Shown here: positions 40,927-52,166 of the stretch, in pieces
Layout: each line of letters starts with the position of its first letter
Position numbering within the stretch: the stretch's first letter is position 1
Source: Triparma verrucosa
Lineage: Eukaryota; Sar; Bolidophyceae; Parmales; Triparmaceae
Direction: 5' to 3'
DNA: 64,000 nt
Assembly: GCA_030267905.1 (NCBI GenBank)
Contig: BRXX01000030.1
Coordinates: 1 to 64,000, forward strand
Notes under the pieces: generated by a model
The model's database searches: none
Told to the model about the DNA's origin: nothing
What the model saw: only the letters and a program-made list of their open reading frames with translations
Program-made: the position numbers and the translations under genes

Positions 40927-43900
40927 AAGGAAACGAAGCTACAAGTCGACACGCAGATCGACACGCAGCTAGCTCCAACTCCCCCTCCTCCCACACAAAG
41001 CGCCACCCCCTCCCTCTCCACATCCACACCCACCTCCACCCCTAAACACTACCCACCCCCCCAAATCCTCTCCACCTCCCCCCTAACAATCTCATACCCT
41101 CCTCCCCCCTCCCTCCTCTACCTCCACCTCCACCCCCAGACCCTCACCATAATCTCCCTCCACCCTTTAAACCCCTTCCCTCCCCTCCTCCCCGGCATGC
41201 GAATTTCAACCTTAAACGGAAAGACCGATTTCACCCTCGAAGACTTAACCACATGCACGACTACCCGCACCTGCACGTTCTCCTCTTCTTCCTTAACTCC
41301 TGCGGCGGGTATTATTAATACCCCTAAGCCTAAGTCGAGTTGGAGTATCGTTAAGAACGACTTTGTTAATCTTCAGTCTAGAGTTAGTCATTTCTTCGAC
41401 GAGGCTTTAGAATCACCGTCGCCTAACGTAACTTCGCCTCAACCCTCAAACGTAACGTCGCCCCAACCTTTCTTATCTCCGCCTATTAAACCTTCCTCCT
41501 TCGTCTCTGATTCTTCCTCCGGCCTGTCCCACCTCCGTTCAATTGAACGTACCCAACTCCTCTCAAACTTCTCAACAGCCCTGCACAACCTCTCTCTCCT
41601 TAAATCCTCCTCTTTGTCTGAAATCGAGTCACTCAAAGTAACCTTTAGGAATAAAGAAATCGAATATAACGATTTAATTTCACGAAAGGATGACCTCGTT
41701 AAAGGTTACGTTTCAAACGTAAAGGAATTACAGGAAAGGTTAAAGTCGACACTTAATGAGAAGATTGAAGTTGAGGTTAAATTGATGGATGAGGGGATTA
41801 TGTTTAATAAAGAACTTGAAACCGTGAAAAAAGATCTTTCTAAATCTGTCGATAATTTAAAAGCTTCAGAAGACTTGAATAACGTATTAAAGAACGATTT
41901 ACAGAACGTACTCGATGAATTAAGTGACGTCCGTTATGAAATTGATGAGTTTAAAGGGATGTATGAACAGGTTGATTTGGAGAATAATAATTTAGCGATT
42001 GCTTTAGATAACGCGAGGGAAGATTTAGATGAGGAGAAGGAGATGAGGATGAGAGCGGAGAGGGAGAAGGAACAGGTTAAAGAATTACTTGAAGAAGGGA
42101 AGGAAGTCGATTTAGAAAGAAAGTATAAGGAGATGTATGAGGAGAAAGTTAAAGTTTTAGAGGATGACGTTGAAAGAATGTGTACTGAAATATCTAAATT
42201 TTCTGAGGATAAGGAAGAGTGGAATGTAGAAAGGAATAAACTTACTGATGAAATTAGTAGATTGGAGGTTTTAGTCGAGATCGACGAAGGGTCTAAGTGG
42301 GAGGAAGTCGCTAGGAAAAGGATGGAAGGTATAGAAAAACTTAATGGTGAGGTTTCTCAAAAAAACATGAAGATATCGAGACTCGAAAATGAAATAGAGA
42401 AGGGGAAGGAAGAGAGGGAACAATGGTTCAAGAAAACAGAGGACGTTATTGAGTCAGAGAAGAAAAGGACGGAGATTATTGGGAGAAACTTCGAGATGGA
42501 AAGGGAAGATATGAACAGGAAAATCGAGAGACTTGAGAACGTTAAGGTTGCGTTGTTGAAGACTGTTGAAGGGGAGAAGGTGAGAGTGGTTTCGCGTAAG
42601 GTTTGAAAACGACTTATAACAATATTCTAACGGTTGTTTCAATTTGTTGTTTAGCTCGCAAGAGAAAAAGCAGAAATAAATGAAAAAAACACCCTGAAAA
42701 CCTTCTCCTCATTCCGAGATGATAAAACTGCAGAACTCCATGATGTCACATCAAGACTTAACAACATCGTTAAAGAGTATACTCAACAGGTTTCTGAGAA
42801 GGAGGATGAAGTAACGGAATTAATGTACAGGATAACACAACTCGAGAAGGAAGTTGAGAACGAAAAGGAGGAAAGGGAAATGGGACGGGGAAGGGAAGGC
42901 ATGCTCACTGTCGAGAACGAGGGCCTTAAGTCGAGGCTGTCGATTCTTGAAGAAAGGGAGGAGGAGAACACGGAACATCTACAGCTGAAGGAGAGCGAGG
43001 CGAGGGTTTACGAGGCCCTTCAAATCGTTGAGGAGAGGGAGGTGAGAACTAAACGTGGAACTAAGGGCTTACGCCAACATTCTCGTCACTGCTTTTTTAA
43101 CACCGACAACGGCAACCTTTCCATCCACGCTCGTCGCTTCGCTCGTCGCAGAGGGAAATCGAGGAACTCAAACGAACCCACGCCAGCAACAAGGAGAAGG
43201 AAGGAGACGCCGAACTAGAGGCTCACGTCGACAAGCTGCAGGCGAAGGAGGCGGAGAGCAGGGCGTTCGAGGCCATAGACATGGTTGAAGTGCGAGACAA
43301 GGAAATCGAAACGCTCATGGTGCACTGCACCACGCTGAGCCAGGAAATGGACAAGGTGAAAGAGTCGAAGCTGTCCGTCTCGAGGGAACTCCTCGCGATG
43401 AGGAAGCAGTGCGAGATCCTCGACAACAAGTATAGGACCGTCAAGTCCGAGCTCGAAGTCGCGAGGGCTAGGCCGGAGCCGAGGCTGGCGAAATCTCCTG
43501 ATAAGGTGAGAGTGTGCGAGGCGTCCATGGTCGATACTGCAGTATTCTAACTCGTCGCCTCCCGTTCCGCTCCTCGGCTCGCTTCTCTCTTTCGCAGAAA
43601 CTGTTCAGCCCGACCAAGGAAATTCTCAAGGAGCAGAACGCGAGGGAGAAGGCAGTCCACAGGAAAGAACTCCATAACCTGCAGACGCTCGTCTCCAACC
43701 TAGGCTCAAGCAACCTCACCCTAAAAAGCCAAATTAAAAACCTCCAAAGCTTGCGTTCCGCAAGCAAAACTCCCGTAAAGAGTCCCTCTCAGACGAAAAA
43801 TCCCGAGAGTCCTCCCCCCTACACCAGCCCCGTCTTCACCACCTCGTTCCGCACCTCCATCTCCGTCACCAAAGCCAACCTCTCCCAGATCTTCGCGTCC

Positions 43901-44887
43901 CATTCCGCCCCCACTGACCCCCCATCCGAGATGAACTCTAAGTTAACGTCCCTCCTCTCCGACCTCGACTCCGCCCAAAAATGCCTCGAAGAAAGAGAGG
44001 AAGCGTTAACCCAAATGTCAAACATCGTCGAAAAATACGAAAACGAAAGATCCTCAATGCTCTCCGAAATCTCGGCCCTCACAGAGTACGCCGAGAAGGC
44101 GGACGAAGTCCTCGAGGGTGAGGTCAGGTGGAGGGAGGAGAGGGAGGGGGAGATCAACAGGTTCAGGGGGGGGAGGGTTATGGGGAAGGTTCTCGGGAGG
44201 GTGCTGGAGAGGGAGAGGGGGCAGGAGGAGGTTGTTGAAGGTTTCAGAAAGTGGAGGGTGTACGTGGAGGGTTCGAGGGGGGAGGAAAGGGACAGGGAGC
44301 TCGCGAAATGCAGGGACGAACTGAGGAGGGAGAGGATGGTCAACGCGGACATCACGCTGAGGAGCGCACAGTCGGAGGGGAGCAGGACCAGGCGACTCCT
44401 CGAAGTCGAGGAGGAATGCAGGAGGCTGTCATCAGAGAGGGAGAGGGAGAGGGAGAGGAGGGAAGAAATCGAGAGGAACGGGAGGGAAATCGTCAGGAGC
44501 TCCGTGGAGATCAGGGAGGAACTCGTCAGGGAGGTCAAGCTCGACAGGGCCAGGACCGTCCTCGTGGCGGACCACAGGAGGGTGGACTGCCTGTCGGTCA
44601 GCAGGGCCTTCCGTAAATGGACTCGTTACCTCGACGGGGAAAGGAGCAGGATCCTAGCCTCCGTCAACGACGACGCCGTCAAGGCCATGGCCCAGCAGCT
44701 CGAGTGCACTAAGGGGAAGCTCATCATGCTGAAGGGGGCGCTAAAGGAGGGGGGGTTCCTCCCGGGGAGCGGGGGGAAGAAGAACAAGGGAGAGAGGGGG
44801 AAGCAAGAGCCGACGACACCAGGGACGCCCATGAGTGACGCCGAGGCGAGCATCTGCTGGGAGTTCAGCGACGAGGAAGAAAATTAA
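40606..44887 (+). CDS. Long coiled-coil protein with weak PDZ-like N-terminal segment
   Basis: Four exons (40606-42579, 42655-43041, 43152-43505, 43598-44887) encode about 1334 aa. Residues about 80-108 are Glu-Gln repeats from a GAGCAG hexamer array. A segment with PGMRISTLNGKTDFTLEDL (about 201-220) resembles the beta-hairpin of a PDZ domain, weakly. From about residue 310 to 770 and 860-1290 the protein is an almost continuous heptad coiled coil (Leu/Glu/Lys-rich). A TRYL segment near 1330-1340 of the gene's last exon (FRKWTRYLDGERS) precedes a basic, disordered tail ending SDEEEN. No named family; centrosomal, basal-body or Golgi-tether proteins look like this, but the choice cannot be made from sequence. 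Introns end TCGTCGCAG or TTTCGCAG. Confidence 0.7.
40837..40932 (+). repeat. GAGCAG hexamer minisatellite in coding sequence
   Basis: Near-perfect GAGCAG repeats, twice interrupted by CTACAG, code for an in-frame Glu-Gln tract of the coiled-coil protein. The hexamer unit keeps the frame whatever the copy number. Confidence 0.9.
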
Positions 44888-44967
44888 GACACTAAGCCTA
44901 CCAGGGAAAAAGAAAAGAAGGCGCATTTAAAAAAATAACAGCGGCGGGGTTTTCCATTTTTATTTCT

Positions 44968-46158
44968 TCACTCGAGCTTCTTGGTGGCGTGGAACATTCC
45001 GTACTGCATGAGCCCCCTGTCGAAAGCCCTGTGCATCCTCTCCAGGCAGTACCCGTCCCGGACGCACTTGAGGTACTGTCTAGGCTTGAAGATGAAGCCC
45101 CTAGGATCGTAAACGCCCACCCAGATAGAGTGGCGCCAGGACGCGATCGTCTCCCTCACCCAGTCGGCGGTGCCTACGTTCTCCATCTTTCCCGTCCCCT
45201 CGATCAGCTCGGCGTACTTCTCGATGGAGATGAAGTAAGGGTGCGTCCACTCCTCGTAGAGAAACTTGAGGTCCTTATCGTCCTTCTTCGAGAACGGGAC
45301 TTGGCGGTCGTCTCGCTGGCACCACGTCGCCATGACGAACTTGCCCCCCGGCTTGAGGACGCGCATCATCTCCGAGATGTACTTCTCCTTGTCGGGCATG
45401 TGCTCGCCGCTCTCGCACGCCCAGACGACGTCGAAGCTGTTGTCGGGGAAGTCCATCTTCAAGGCGTCCATGACTTGAAAGTGAGCGTTGGGAGTCTCCT
45501 GTTCCACGGCGAGCTCCTGAGCCCTCTTGACCTGGTTCGGGCTGAGAGTGATACCGGTGACCTTGCTATCCTTTCCGATGGCGCGGGCGATGTAACGGCT
45601 CGTCCCACCGACGCCGCACCCGACGTCGAGGACGGACAAACCTCCAACCTGCTCTGAAGGGATGGAACCGAAGGACATCATCTCGTCGATGAAGTCGTAC
45701 TTGGCCTGGATGAAGTTCTTCTTCTTGTACCCTGCCTCCATTTCAGCGTCGTTGTAGTAACCGAGGTGGATGTGCTCTCCCCAGTAATACTCCAGTATAC
45801 CGTCCTCCGTCCAAGCGTCGTATTCTGTGGCTACGGATTCAGGGTTGTAGGGGCGAGAGGGTCGGTCAAGGATGGCCTTGCCAGCGACTAGGGCGGAGAT
45901 TGTTCCGCCGACGGCGAGGGCTACTGGTCTGGTCATTATTCCGCTAGGGCCGAGGTTAAGGGAGGTGGACGAGCGGGAGCTAGAGACGAGAGAAGGGACA
46001 TTAGAAGAGGAGGAGTGGAGGCCGTCGGGCCAAATCGATGAGCTGGTAGGAGATCGATCTGATTTCTTTCCCACGTGTCTGGAAGGAATTGAAAAGGAGG
46101 CTGAAGGGGAGGGGAGGGCAAGTAAGGCCACCGCGCACGAAGCAATGAGCATCTTCAT
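44968..46158 (-). CDS. Plastid gamma-tocopherol-methyltransferase-like SAM enzyme
   Basis: This single-exon gene encodes 396 aa. The leader MKMLIASCAVALLALPSPSA is a signal peptide followed by SASFSIPS, a Phe-type plastid import motif. A second hydrophobic segment lies near residue 82. The enzyme core starts YYWGEHIHLGYY and has the SAM motif I VLDVGCGVGGTSRYIA, then GITLSPNQ, DFPDNSFDVVW and LKPGGKFVMATW. This is the pattern of VTE4-type tocopherol and related prenylquinone methyltransferases. Methylation of gamma- to alpha-tocopherol in the plastid is the likely role; a paralogue acting on another lipid or sterol is possible. It is convergent with the coiled-coil gene. Confidence 0.8.
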   Translation of the reverse strand: MKMLIASCAVALLALPSPSASFSIPSRHVGKKSDRSPTSSSIWPDGLHSSSSNVPSLVSSSRSSTSLNLGPSGIMTRPVALAVGGTISALVAGKAILDRPSRPYNPESVATEYDAWTEDGILEYYWGEHIHLGYYNDAEMEAGYKKKNFIQAKYDFIDEMMSFGSIPSEQVGGLSVLDVGCGVGGTSRYIARAIGKDSKVTGITLSPNQVKRAQELAVEQETPNAHFQVMDALKMDFPDNSFDVVWACESGEHMPDKEKYISEMMRVLKPGGKFVMATWCQRDDRQVPFSKKDDKDLKFLYEEWTHPYFISIEKYAELIEGTGKMENVGTADWVRETIASWRHSIWVGVYDPRGFIFKPRQYLKCVRDGYCLERMHRAFDRGLMQYGMFHATKKLE

Positions 46159-46383
46159 AACGTTAATGAGATGTTATTATAATGGTAGTGTTCCAGGGAT
46201 CTGACCTAAATTTATTCTACAAAAACAACATTACGCGGCTTGATTTGGACGGGGCAATTCTTCAGCCACATACCCCCGTTATCATATTCCTCTGCCTGCC
46301 AACGGCTGTAACCCTTCCTTCCTGACACATTCTCCTTTAACATACCCTAACACAACCGCTGCTGCGAGCCCAAATACAAAACA

Positions 46384-49300
46384 ATGAGCACTCGGAGTCG
46401 CCTCGGCTCATCCTCGTCGCCTCCCGCAACCCCCGGCATCGACGTTTCCACCTTATCCGCCGAGATCGACTTCACGCCTCAGTTCAAATTGAACCTCCCT
46501 AGCTTGAATGCTACTACCACGAGGAAGCCTAAGAAGACTGCGAACCAGAGAGTGCAGGAAATACTGCAAGGTAAAAAAAGCAATTATTCCAGCAGCNNNN
46601 NNNNNNNNNNNNNNNNNNNNNNNNNNNNNNNNNNNNNNNGCTCCCCTACACAAAACCCTGCACGAAACAAACCCAACGCAGAGGCTGAGAGCGACGCAAA
46701 GAAGTCCGCCCACTTCTGGGACGACCCCCGTAGAATCGTCAAGGCCCAGAGGCTCGCGAAGCTCTACAACGGTAACATAGGGGACAGTCATATACGCAAG
46801 AGCGTGGAGAAGAGGACGGACGACGAGGTCCCGGACAAGGGGTTCGTGGGAGGGTACAGAAATGGATTGAATTTGTTCGGGGAGGAGGTGAGAAGAGGCG
46901 ATATACATACGGTCAACGTTGACGGTGTGAGACTGCCGATCTGCTGCTTTATTCTAACTCGACTCTCTAATCGCTCAGGCCCAAACTCAAAAGACTAGAG
47001 TAAGGGATAAAATAAACTTCACAAGGCGCGACCTTGAAGTCGCGCACGAGAAACTTAAGCACGCTGCCGAGCGGTTCGACGAACACACTTCCCGGCGCCT
47101 GAAGTCTTTCGACGAGAAGGAGATATTCGCCGACGACCTCCAGGACCTTCTCTTCCGCATATTCCTGGTCAAGACGACTCTCCCTGAGTGCGCCGCTTTG
47201 ATCCACGACTTTGACGCAGATGACAGTGGCTCAGTGGACTACGGGGAGTTTTTGACGAGTTTCTTCAGGCTCTCAGTAGAGCACAAGCAGGAGCTGAGCC
47301 TGGAGGCGGACTACACCAGCCACAAGGTCCGGGACAAGATGAAGGCGAAGGAAAAGAAGGCGATAGAGAAGTTCGCAAAGGTAAAGAATCTGCAACCGCA
47401 TCAAACAGCTATTCCGTTCTCTCTAACTCGTGCTCGTTACGCCGTCGCAGTCGCAGAATGTCGTCGTTAAGCAGAACTACGGCCTCCGAGACTTGCACTC
47501 TGGGCTGGACAAGATTGCGATCAAGTCGGCGCTGTACGACAGGGCGAGGGGAATCCCCATGAGCCAGTTCGACTCTAGGCAGATGGACCCGACAGGTTTC
47601 AAACAGCAGGTGAGAACGAGCTGCGAATGCATCAGTCCTGTTTGTTCCTGTTGTTCTTGTTTGTTGCTACCGCTAATTTATTCTTATTCGTCGCTTCGCT
47701 TCGTTCGACACTCGCAGCTGCTGCGCATGTTCGGCATTCGCGTCAATCTGAGGGAGCTGGGCGCCCTCTTCGAGTACTTCGACAGGGACAGCTCGGGGCT
47801 CATTGACATGACAGAGTTTTTGATCAGCTTCTTTCAGCTCGCTGGCAGAGGGGAGGAGGCCAGGGAGAGGATGAGGCGGCAGAAGGAGAACGGCGGCAGG
47901 CCCGTCACTCCGCCCGAGCCGGTGGCGAACAACGACAACAAGGCCGCGCAGAAGGCCATGTCGAAAATTAGGGCCATGGCCAACTCCGGCGATACCCCAT
48001 TCAATTTGAAGGACGCCTTCGACCATTTTGACCGGGACGGGAGCGGCAGCGTCAACCACGACGAGTTGAAGAGCGTGGTGAAGGAGATCTGCGGAGGTGA
48101 GCGAAGATCAACTTCGAGGCCGTGGCTATCTATCTGCAGTATCTAACTAACTCATTCTTCACGCTCGTTGCAGGCGAGCTCACGAGCAAAGAGATACAGT
48201 GCGTCATCGAGCTCTTCGACCCAAACAACGACGGCGAAATCGCCTACGACGAGTTCGCGTACTCGTTCTACAATAGGAGGGGGGTCACGAAGGACAACGT
48301 GGATTTGAACTTAGTCAGAGTGGTTGAGAACATCAAGCGGCGGGAACAGGAGGAGGGGCAGAGGGAGGAGGGCGAAATGGCAATGATGCAAGCGATGGAG
48401 GCGAGCAAGCGACACAAGAACCCGCCCATTGTCATGACAAAGGAGCTGATAAAGTTGGCATCTCACGTGATGGACCAGGTCAGGCAGAGGACCGCCAAGA
48501 TGAGCTTGAAGGAGGTAAGAAGCTGAAAGGGCCACTGCCGCCGTTTCACCGCTACCGTATCCTAACTTACTATAACTCGTCGCAGGCCTTCAACCACTTC
48601 GACACTGACAACAGCGGCAGCATCAGTCACGATGAACTGACCGTCGCCATCAGAGAGGTCAGCGGGAAGAAGCTCAGGGCGGCGGAGAACGCCGCAATCA
48701 TCGCAATGTTCGACCCTAACAACGACGGCTCGGTGGCCTATGACGAGTTCTGCTGGACTTTCTACAACCGCAGAGAGGCCGTGAGGAAAATGGAGCACCT
48801 CATGAACATGCAGCAGGCGGCCAAGAGGGTCGACGGCAAGAGGGGAAAGGTCATCCTGGAGAAGATGCAAAAGATGGAGGAGAGGAACGCGGAGTACCTG
48901 CCAGACATACACTTTCAACCCACCGACGGGCCCAGCACCAAGACAGCCAAGATCGCCAGCACTCTCATCAACAGCCTGCAGAAGAGCAAGCAGAGAATCA
49001 GGCACAGCAGTTTGAAACAGAGGTGAGAAGCGAAGGGAGGGTTAGAGGACGAGCGCACGATTCTAACGAGTCCTTGCTCCACTCTCGTCGCAGCCGAAGC
49101 TGCACGCTCATCAGGTGCACGACACCAGAAGCGGACAAGAAAACTGGGCAGGCCATAGCGACCCTCGGGAGAGAATTCAAGGCAAAGGTCTTGAAGTATG
49201 ACATGAAGTGGGTTGCGTTGAAGGAGGTGAGGCACAAAGAAGCACTGCAAGGACGAGGCCCTAGTGGATGCAGTATCTAACCCAATCTTCTCGCGCTCCG

Positions 49301-50158
49301 CAGCTCACGGCCCTACTTTACAGGCGCAGTATTAGGGGGAGTCACTTCATCGAGCTCATGCACAAGGACACCTTCAACGGGGGGTTCATCTCTCGGAAGG
49401 ACTTTAGCCTGATGATGGTGGAGAGCCTGAGCGATTTGCACGTACAGAGCCACAACAGGATCTACTCCTGCTTCGACCCTGACCACGACGACTGCGTCTT
49501 CATTGGGGAACTGGCGGTCGCGATTGAGGCCATTTCCTGCACCAACTCCACCAAGATGATGTGCGACGTATTTCAGACGCTCGTCTACTGCTCCCAATTC
49601 GAGGAGGAGGTCCCCGAGGAAGAACAGGGAAGCTTGAAGTCCAAGGAGCACGAACAGGAGCTCAAGAGGCAGAGCACGATGAGGACCCTCGACTATGAGA
49701 AGATGGTCTTGAGCTTCATCACCCTCTGTCTGAAGGACGAGGACGCAGCGAGAATAGCGCACGCCTTCAGGGATGCCTGGGAAGCCCACGGGTTTGGGAA
49801 ACCGGCACCCCTGCTGGTCAGGAGGGAGCAGACCATAACTTGGGGAGGGAAGTACCAGTCCCTCGGCTTCGAAGACTACAAGAGAGTGGTCTGTACTAGT
49901 CCTAAGCTTACTAGTTTGATTGAGGAGCTCTGCGACGGCATCCAGAAGATCGCCAGGGGCGCAGCGAAAACTTTTGGAGCTACCAACGCCAAGAGTTCTA
50001 ATCCGGGGCTAGTCAAGGACAAAAATACCGGCAGGATGCGGAGGAAAACCAACAGGAAGAAGCAGAGGAGGAGGGCGGCGACGAGCTTTCACATGGAGGA
50101 TTTTCAGGTCCACGGCAATCACGCCGAGAGGCCGAGGAAGGACAGCAGCGGCATGTAA
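46384..50158 (+). CDS. Multi-EF-hand calcium-binding protein
   Basis: About nine exons: 46384-46570, then one ending 46887 whose acceptor lies in or near the 43-N gap, 46979-47380, 47451-47609, 47718-48096, 48174-48514, 48586-49022, 49094-49226 and 49304-50158; about 1045 aa. Six canonical EF-hand loops are visible: DFDADDSGSVDYGEF, YFDRDSSGLIDMTEF, HFDRDGSGSVNHDEL, LFDPNNDGEIAYDEF, HFDTDNSGSISHDEL and MFDPNNDGSVAYDEF. A seventh, CFDPDHDDCVFIGEL, is degenerate at its last loop positions. Loops 3+4 and 5+6 look like a duplicated pair (FNLKDAFDHF and LKEAFNHF contexts). The C terminus is basic (MRRKTNRKKQRRR). No enzymatic domain is seen. A calcium sensor, perhaps flagellar or axonemal, is plausible but not proven. 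Introns 5 and 8 share family B sequence. Confidence 0.8.
46597..46639. other. Assembly gap (43 N)
   Basis: Run of N in intron 1 or at the start of exon 2 of the EF-hand gene; the exon 2 acceptor cannot be placed. Confidence 0.95.
48131..48173 (+). repeat. Introner-like family B block (EF-hand intron 5)
   Basis: The sequence reads CTGCAGTATCTAACTAAC, then TTCACGCTCGTTGCAG at the acceptor, closely matching the kinase introns in an unrelated gene. Confidence 0.75.
49267..49303 (+). repeat. Introner-like family B block (EF-hand intron 8)
   Basis: The sequence reads GCAGTATCTAACCCAATCTTC followed by a GCGCTCCGCAG acceptor, again matching the kinase introns. Confidence 0.7.
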
Positions 50159-50262
50159 TCTTGTAATTTATTTTAATTTAATTTAATTTAATTTGTTATG
50201 TTAGAATTAAGAAATAGTCGTGGTTTTATTTTAATATTTACAGCTTGGTTTGTATATGTGCA

Positions 50263-51109
50263 CTACGCGATGCAAAAGACTGGGGGCTCGCAAGTCATGG
50301 GTCTCCTGGTCGCGTTTATCTCCAGCACGCGATTCCAACAGGACAGCTTCGTCGTCCCCTTCTTGTCGCCCGAAAGAGTCGGCGCGAGAATGTCGCTTAT
50401 CTCGTCGATCGATATCTCAATGTAACTGGGTATGTCCCTGCCTCTAAATCCTCGAGCGTTGTCGCTGAGGGCACCGAAACTTGTGTAGCGGAGGCGGCTC
50501 TGCTTGACTCCCTTTTTGAGGGCTTCGACGAAACGGTCATCAGCGTAAGGTCTGAGACGAGGATTTAGAGTCGCGGCTAAAGCCAGAAGAAGCTTCCCGT
50601 GAGGCTCGCAGTAATCGCGGCTGGCGCGGTGATAGAACATAGGAGCACAGTGAGAGCGGGAGATAAATTCTATGCAGGAGAGGAATTTTGAGGCGTTGAC
50701 GCTGGGGGTTAAGAGGTCGCCCCAACTAGGGGCGCGGGCGCGGGCCATTATGTGAGAGTGGAGGTACTCTCGTTCTTCGTGGACGCGCTAGATTGAGTGA
50801 AGAGGAGCAACAAGCAAAGCGAGGAGCATAGAGTTAGAAATTGTGGTGGAGTTGGAAGCACAGCTTGGATATCGTCCGCACCTTCTTCGCGCTCTCTACG
50901 GTTCTCCCGAAGCGCAGCCAGTACAGACTCGGAGAATTGATGAGGGTATGTAGGCCTTTCGAGAGGCACGTCAGGGTAATGACTTCATAAGGGTCAAGGC
51001 ACTCCTGAACAATGTGAAGGCACGGAGAGGGGAGGAGCTCGATTATAGGATCTTTGGGTTGAGAGGAGAGCGACGTTGGTAGAGGGGAGAGGGATGTGAA
51101 GGAGGTCAT
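50263..51109 (-). CDS. F-box-like protein
   Basis: Two exons (51109-50882 and 50787-50263) join in frame to about 250 aa, using a GTGCGG donor and an ATCTAG acceptor. The first exon reads like an F-box: ELLPSPCLHIVQECLDPYEV, then TLTCLSKGLHTLI and a SLYWLRFGR helix. The exon junction gives RVHEEREYLHSHI. The second exon is helical with no recognised repeat (no WD40, LRR or Kelch). F-box proteins act as SCF ubiquitin-ligase substrate adaptors. The intron carries the family A repeat block. The F-box reading is moderately secure; the C-terminal target domain is unknown. Confidence 0.55.
50831..50880 (-). repeat. Introner-like family A block (F-box gene intron)
   Basis: On the coding strand the intron has GATATCCAAG, CCAACTCCACCACA and ATTTCTAAC in the same order and spacing as the MFS intron block at 24321-24504. 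Confidence 0.75.
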
Positions 51110-51481
51110 ATTCTGCGATTGCAAGGTTTTATAAGAGAATTGGCCTTGTGAAGTGTACAAACGATGCCGCTAACGTTTGATAAGCTTGACCACGATTCCT
51201 ATATAGACCAGTTAAGTGACCGCAGAAGAATTGGCGGTCTTAACAAGGGAAAAAATAGAATGAATGCGGAATTGATCCTTTGTCAGAAGTCCTTGTTCTG
51301 ATTTGCGATTTGCGATTTGAAGGGCATGCATCTGGCGGGAAACAATAATTAGCGTGGCTTTTCTTTTATTGTTCTGGAGGCGCCGGGCGTCTATTAAGAC
51401 ACACCGATCTTCGTATCGTATCTTTGTCCCCGCACGATTTGACATTCTTTTTCCATTCTCACCGATTCACCTTTACGTCGC

Positions 51482-52090
51482 ATGGATATTCTCAACGATG
51501 GGGGTGTTGTGAGTGGGGTGGCGTATCAAAAGCTATTGTTCGGAACTGATGATGCGAACGCCACTTCTATAACGGGATACGAGGACGAGTCGACCACTGC
51601 GATAAATGTTACAGAGGGTGATTTGGATGATGGTTCAGTTATTTTTGCAGGCGGAGATGTTGCTAGAGGTTTGGTGAGGGATAAATGGGGCAACATTGTC
51701 AGGAAGTGCGGAATAGCGGGATGTCAATATAGGACTGGTCACACGGCTGCTATGAAGAATCACAAAGCTGCGAAGCATGGGATCGATGTGGTCTGGTTTT
51801 CTTGCGATCAAATTGGCTGCGACTTTAAGGTAAAGATAGCAAGCCACGTCAAACGACACAAACAGCACGTTCATGATATTGACGTTCAATGGCACCACTG
51901 TGATCAAGACGGCTGCGACTACAAGGCAAAGCAAGCAGGCGATCTCAAAACACACAAACAGATGGTTCATGATATTGACGTCCAATGGCACTGCTGTGAT
52001 CAAGTAGGCTGCGACTTTAAGGCAAAGGCAGCAGGCCACCTCAAAAGATACAAAACAAATGTTCATGATTCAAGAAACGTACATTCATGA
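51482..52090 (+). CDS. C2H2 zinc-finger array protein, family copy 3 (5'-truncated)
   Basis: This ORF of 202 aa starts MDILNDGGVVSG, which in copy 2 is an internal Met. Homology to copy 2 begins exactly at this ATG, so the first ~25 codons of the family are missing. Bases 51482-51645 differ from 26272-26435 at one position by eye, and the ~120 bases after the gap interval are identical. The two then diverge within the second finger. Four fingers follow (CGIAGC, CDQIGC, CDQDGC and CDQVGC cores). The upstream flank is unrelated. It could be a functional truncated paralogue or a fresh duplication fragment. Confidence 0.65.
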   Translation: MDILNDGGVVSGVAYQKLLFGTDDANATSITGYEDESTTAINVTEGDLDDGSVIFAGGDVARGLVRDKWGNIVRKCGIAGCQYRTGHTAAMKNHKAAKHGIDVVWFSCDQIGCDFKVKIASHVKRHKQHVHDIDVQWHHCDQDGCDYKAKQAGDLKTHKQMVHDIDVQWHCCDQVGCDFKAKAAGHLKRYKTNVHDSRNVHS

Positions 52091-52166
52091 TAAAATACAA
52101 CCAATACAACCAATGCAATCAACTACAATTTCATAAATACAAACACTATCATTTCCTAATTTATTT

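Noticed and set aside
51212..51445. 77-residue minus-strand ORF between the F-box-like gene and finger copy 3
   Set aside because: No family, no splice partners and no clear composition signal.
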